DNA of 36,315 nucleotides from contig NZ_DAMBQF010000026.1 in the NCBI RefSeq assembly GCF_032062245.1, positions 1 through 36,315 on the forward strand, in the 5' to 3' direction. The translations under genes and the position numbers were made by a program. This DNA is from Soonwooa sp032062245. Lineage in GTDB: Bacteria > Bacteroidota > Bacteroidia > Flavobacteriales > Weeksellaceae. The notes beneath the pieces are model-generated. The model saw only the letters and a list, made by a program, of their open reading frames with translations, did not search any database and had not been told where the DNA came from. Shown here piece by piece: positions 33,370-36,315 of this stretch (within the stretch, counting starts at the first letter, position 1; each line of letters begins with the position of its first letter).

Positions 33370-34878
33370 CTAGAAGAAACCTAACTTATTTTTATTATAT
33401 GAGATTAACATATTTTTTGTCTGACGATAATGATCGAGCATCATCTTGTGGTTTTCGCGACCGATACCCGATTGCTTGTAACCTCCAAACGGCGCGCCAG
33501 CTGGATAAGAGTGGTATTGATTAACCCAAACTCTTCCCGCCTGAATTGCTCTTGGAACCGTGTACAATTGATGTGCATCTCTTGTCCAAACTCCTGCCCC
33601 TAAACCATAAATCGTATCATTTGCAATTGCGATAGCTTCTGCTTCGTCTTTGAAAGTTATCACCGCTAACACTGGTCCAAAAATTTCTTCTTGGAAAATT
33701 CTCATTTTGTTATGTCCTTTGAACAAAGTCGGCTGAATGTAGTATCCGTCCTCGATATCGCCACCCAAATGGTTAGCGTCGCCACCAGTTAATACTTCTG
33801 CACCTTCTTCTTTTCCTAATTTGATGTAAGACAAAATTTTATCTTTCTGGATTTGAGAAGCTTGTGCACCCATCATCACCGTTGGATCTAACGGATGACC
33901 AACTTTAATTGCGTTAACTCTTTCTACAACTCTTGCGATAAATGCATCGTAAATATCTTCTTGAATCAACAATCTTGAAGGACAAGTACAAATTTCACCT
34001 TGATTTAAAGCAAATAAAACCGCTCCTTCAATCGCTTTGTCCAAAAACTCATCATCTTCGTCCATCACCGAACTAAAGAATACATTCGGAGATTTCCCTC
34101 CTAATTCTAAAGTTACTGGGATGATATTTTCGGTTGCATATTGCATGACCAAACGTCCTGTTGCTGTAGATCCTGTGAAAGCCGCTTTTGCCACTTTTGG
34201 ATTAGTTACTAAAGCTCTTCCTAACTCAGCACCGAAACCGTTAACGATATTAATAACACCTGCAGGGATTAAATCTCCAATAAGTTCCATAAGAACCATA
34301 ATAGAAATCGGTGTGCTTTCTGCTGGTTTTAGAACCACACAGTTACCTGCAGCCAAAGCTGGCGCTAGCTTCCAAACCGCCATAAGGATTGGGAAATTCC
34401 AAGGGATAATTTGCGCCACAACACCCAAAGGTTCGTTAACGATTAAAGAAACCGTGTCTTTATCCAGCTCATTAAGTGATCCTTCTTCTGCACGGATAAC
34501 GCTTGCAAAATATCTGAAATGGTCAATCGCTAACGGAATATCTGCCGCCAAAGTCTCACGAACTGCTTTACCGTTATCCATCGTCTCTACAGACGCAATG
34601 TATTGTAAATTTTCCTCGATACGGTCTGCGATTTTATTAAGCATAATGCTACGTTCTGTAGCAGACGTATTTTTCCAAGTTTCGAAAGCTTTAGCAGCTG
34701 CATCAACAGCCAACTCCAAATCTTCTTTAGTCGAATGTGCAGCTTGTGTGAAAACTTTACCATCTACTGGTGAAACGACATCAAAATATTTTCCTAAAAC
34801 TGGTGCAACGAATTTGCCACCGATGTAATTATCATATTTAGACTTAAAGTCAGGTCTTTGTATAACATTTGTACTCAT
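33370..34878 (-). CDS. NAD-dependent aldehyde dehydrogenase
   Basis: 502 aa from the ATG at 34876-34878 (MSTNVIQRPDFKSKYDNYIGG). The frame opens 41 codons earlier, but that extension is hydrophobic/basic and AT-rich and is not part of the fold. Catalytic residues are E258 (LELGGKSPN) and C297 (NQGEICTCPSR), with N161 in IPWNFP. The NQGEVCTCPSR-like active site is typical of acetaldehyde dehydrogenases related to AcoD/ExaC/AldB. It oxidises acetaldehyde or similar aldehydes to acids in the cytoplasm. DUF779 and AraC neighbours are the usual company of this subgroup. It diverges from the AraC gene across about 250 bp, the likely control region. Confidence 0.93.
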   Translation of the reverse strand: MSTNVIQRPDFKSKYDNYIGGKFVAPVLGKYFDVVSPVDGKVFTQAAHSTKEDLELAVDAAAKAFETWKNTSATERSIMLNKIADRIEENLQYIASVETMDNGKAVRETLAADIPLAIDHFRYFASVIRAEEGSLNELDKDTVSLIVNEPLGVVAQIIPWNFPILMAVWKLAPALAAGNCVVLKPAESTPISIMVLMELIGDLIPAGVINIVNGFGAELGRALVTNPKVAKAAFTGSTATGRLVMQYATENIIPVTLELGGKSPNVFFSSVMDEDDEFLDKAIEGAVLFALNQGEICTCPSRLLIQEDIYDAFIARVVERVNAIKVGHPLDPTVMMGAQASQIQKDKILSYIKLGKEEGAEVLTGGDANHLGGDIEDGYYIQPTLFKGHNKMRIFQEEIFGPVLAVITFKDEAEAIAIANDTIYGLGAGVWTRDAHQLYTVPRAIQAGRVWVNQYHSYPAGAPFGGYKQSGIGRENHKMMLDHYRQTKNMLISYNKNKLGFF

Positions 34879-35127
34879 AATATATATGGTTTTAAAATTT
34901 ATTTTAATTAAACTTATAATCAATAACATTAAAACTTGTTTAGTTTTTTTTGTTATTGATAATTCGAAATTAATTTTATAAAATCCAAACCAATAGCACA
35001 ATCCTACACATTTATAGTAAAATCCTCTTTATGTTGCAAACTTTAAAATTTCCTTAACAAAATATTAGAAGTTTATTAAAAGATTATTCCTTATTTTTAA
35101 CAAAATCCATTTTAAAAGAAGGTTAAT
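34879..35127. promoter_or_regulatory. Divergent control region between aldehyde dehydrogenase and AraC genes
   Basis: An AT-rich 249-bp interval between two divergent starts, so both promoters and any operator of the AraC regulator should lie here. I found no exact TAnnTTTG box on either strand and do not assign an operator. Confidence 0.4.
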
Positions 35128-36051
35128 ATGTCGCTAGAAAAATCATACATACATCAACCTGCATTACTAAACGAAAAGCAACTTGGTAGCATGGTAGAAA
35201 ATAAAACCTCTTACACACTAAAAAACTGTGAATTTAATATCTATGAAACCCATCGCAGTGCTTTTGATGTTAAATTACATTTTAACGATGTGGCTTTTAC
35301 AGCAATGTTACGCGGCAAAAAAAAATTAAAACTTGATGGTAAAACGGATTACTTCGACTATCTACCTGGCGAAAGCGTATTGGTAGCACCTGGCGAAACG
35401 ATGGTCATCGACTTTCCAGAAGCTGACGAAGCGCCTTCACAATGTTTGTCATTAAGTCTAAATTCGGACTTTATTAAGAATACACTCAATTATCTTAATC
35501 TCCATGAAACAAAAGTTGACGACACAAGCTGTTGGCAACTTCAAAATCAAGAATATTATCTTTTCAATACAGAATCGTTGACCTCGGCAACCAACAATAT
35601 TATGCGGATTGCGATGGATAATAATACGCACAAAGATTTGATGGCTGATTTTGCTCTAAAAGAATTATTAATAAGATTAATGCAAACCCAAGCGAGCACC
35701 ATGATACAATTGCAACTTTCTAAAAACCAATCGCGACTCGGTTACATCATAGATTTTATTAAACAAAATCTCCATCAAAAACTGAATATCGATCAAATGG
35801 CGAAAATGGCTTATGTCAGTAAGTCTAATTTTTTCAAAATGTTTAAAGAAGAACTTGGCATTTCGCCCAACGATTTTATTTTAAAAGAACGTATTAACCT
35901 TGCTAAAGATTTATTAAAAAAACGAGAAAGAATCAAAGAAGTCGCCTACCGAACGGGTTTCACAGACACCAATTATTTCACAAGGGTTTTTAAACAACAT
36001 GAAGGGACAACGCCTAAGTCATTCCAAAATGATAGTTTGATAATACAATAA
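35128..36051 (+). CDS. AraC-family transcriptional regulator
   Basis: 307 aa. The C-terminal 100 residues are a double helix-turn-helix AraC domain: IIDFIKQNLHQKLNIDQMAK, then MAYVSKSNFFKMFKEELGIS and the signature VAYRTGFTDTNYFTRVFKQHEGTTPKSF. The N-terminal 200 residues are a beta-rich sensor-type domain with a LPGESVLVAPGETMVIDFP stretch, as in cupin-like effector domains. It is divergent from the aldehyde dehydrogenase and probably activates that gene or cluster in response to an alcohol or aldehyde; this is inferred from position only. Confidence 0.9.
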   Translation: MSLEKSYIHQPALLNEKQLGSMVENKTSYTLKNCEFNIYETHRSAFDVKLHFNDVAFTAMLRGKKKLKLDGKTDYFDYLPGESVLVAPGETMVIDFPEADEAPSQCLSLSLNSDFIKNTLNYLNLHETKVDDTSCWQLQNQEYYLFNTESLTSATNNIMRIAMDNNTHKDLMADFALKELLIRLMQTQASTMIQLQLSKNQSRLGYIIDFIKQNLHQKLNIDQMAKMAYVSKSNFFKMFKEELGISPNDFILKERINLAKDLLKKRERIKEVAYRTGFTDTNYFTRVFKQHEGTTPKSFQNDSLIIQ

Positions 36052-36076
36052 GATTGCGATAATTCAATAACAAAAT

Positions 36077-36096
36077 CCTCGTTGATGAGGCTTTTT
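36077..36096 (+). terminator. Weak terminator of the AraC regulator gene
   Basis: CCTC (36077-36080) pairs with GAGG (36087-36090) and is followed by CTTTTT. The stem is only 4 bp, so the call is tentative; it lies 25 bp past the stop. Confidence 0.45.
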
Positions 36097-36315
36097 ATAG
36101 GTTAATTTCTGTAACAAATTCTTTCAAAAAAATTATAAAAAACTTCCTACATCATTTTATAAAGCCTAGTACCTTTCAAAACTGGATTTTCTTGTTCAAT
36201 ATGTTTTAACGCAAAATAACCAATTCTTGGACTAACAGAATCTTGAAGCTGCTTGCGGTGTCGCCGTTTCAGAAATTTAGTGCAACAAATGTTAAAATAA
36301 TTAACACAATTTTAT
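36097..36315. other. Window-end sequence, possible minus-strand gene remnant
   Basis: On the minus strand a frame with protein-like composition enters from the window edge and ends at a TAG at 36147-36149 (...SPRIGYFALKHIEQENPVL, then KGTRLYKMM). Its upstream part is dominated by AT-rich codons and I do not recognise the family. It may be the 3' end of a gene, a remnant or chance. Confidence 0.25.

Noticed and set aside
34037..34828. 263-aa plus-strand reading frame
   Set aside because: It lies wholly antisense to the aldehyde dehydrogenase, whose motifs are unambiguous; its translation has no recognisable domain.
34879..35001. 41-codon N-terminal extension of the aldehyde dehydrogenase
   Set aside because: AT-rich, unlike the family N-terminus, and occupies the divergent promoter region.
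36147..36315. Minus-strand partial gene at the window edge
   Set aside because: The frame is short, its upstream part is AT-rich, and I cannot link it to a family; kept only as a low-confidence note.

Overview
The window looks like a chromosomal segment of a low-GC Bacteroidota, most likely class Flavobacteriia and near the Chryseobacterium/Elizabethkingia/Riemerella group (family Weeksellaceae). The indications are several secreted proteins with type IX secretion (T9SS) C-terminal sorting tails, a DnaE fused to a proofreading exonuclease, weak Shine-Dalgarno signals, and several promoters that fit the Bacteroidota consensus TTG-N(17-23)-TAnnTTTG. Species is not determined.

Layout. 1-6.2 kb: three paralogous secreted GEVED-domain proteins on the minus strand, each with its own terminator. 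6.5-11.4 kb: a dispersed palindromic repeat that ends the dnaE transcript, then dnaE. 11.5-17.1 kb: a small carboxypeptidase-regulatory-like protein, an L,D-transpeptidase lipoprotein, a YpdA-type reductase, the CbpA/CbpM co-chaperone pair and a dicarboxylate/cation symporter. 17.2-21.7 kb: a GNAT pseudogene with three nonsense codons, an M28 metallopeptidase, a barstar-like protein, a GNAT acetyltransferase and two uncharacterised proteins. 21.8-23.3 kb: a 180-bp MITE-like element with an 11-bp target duplication, and a CLC-type channel gene broken by one base in a T-run. 23.4-31.45 kb: a complete type II-C CRISPR-Cas locus. 31.6-36.1 kb: a probable alcohol/aldehyde oxidation cluster (DUF779 protein plus a 35-aa membrane peptide, Zn alcohol dehydrogenase, aldehyde dehydrogenase) with a divergent AraC-family regulator.

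The CRISPR locus is the most interesting part. cas9, cas1 and cas2 are on the minus strand. The array has 32 intact identical 47-bp repeats, one degenerate terminal repeat and 30-bp spacers, and in the crRNA sense it lies on the plus strand, convergent with cas2. A tracrRNA gene is readable on the plus strand upstream of cas9: a 17-nt anti-repeat, a nexus hairpin and a terminator. Every repeat contains a complete Bacteroidota-type promoter (TTG at repeat positions 2-4, 21 nt, TATCTTTG at 26-33), and the tracrRNA has the same kind of -7 box just before its anti-repeat. This suggests that each spacer is transcribed from its own promoter, as shown for Neisseria type II-C but with a different sigma-factor consensus. 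A dispersed repeat carrying a strong terminator separates cas1 from cas2. A 100-N assembly gap lies inside the array and its flanks are the two ends of a spacer seen nearby, so the true array length is unknown.

All assignments were made by reading sequence and translations; no database search was run.
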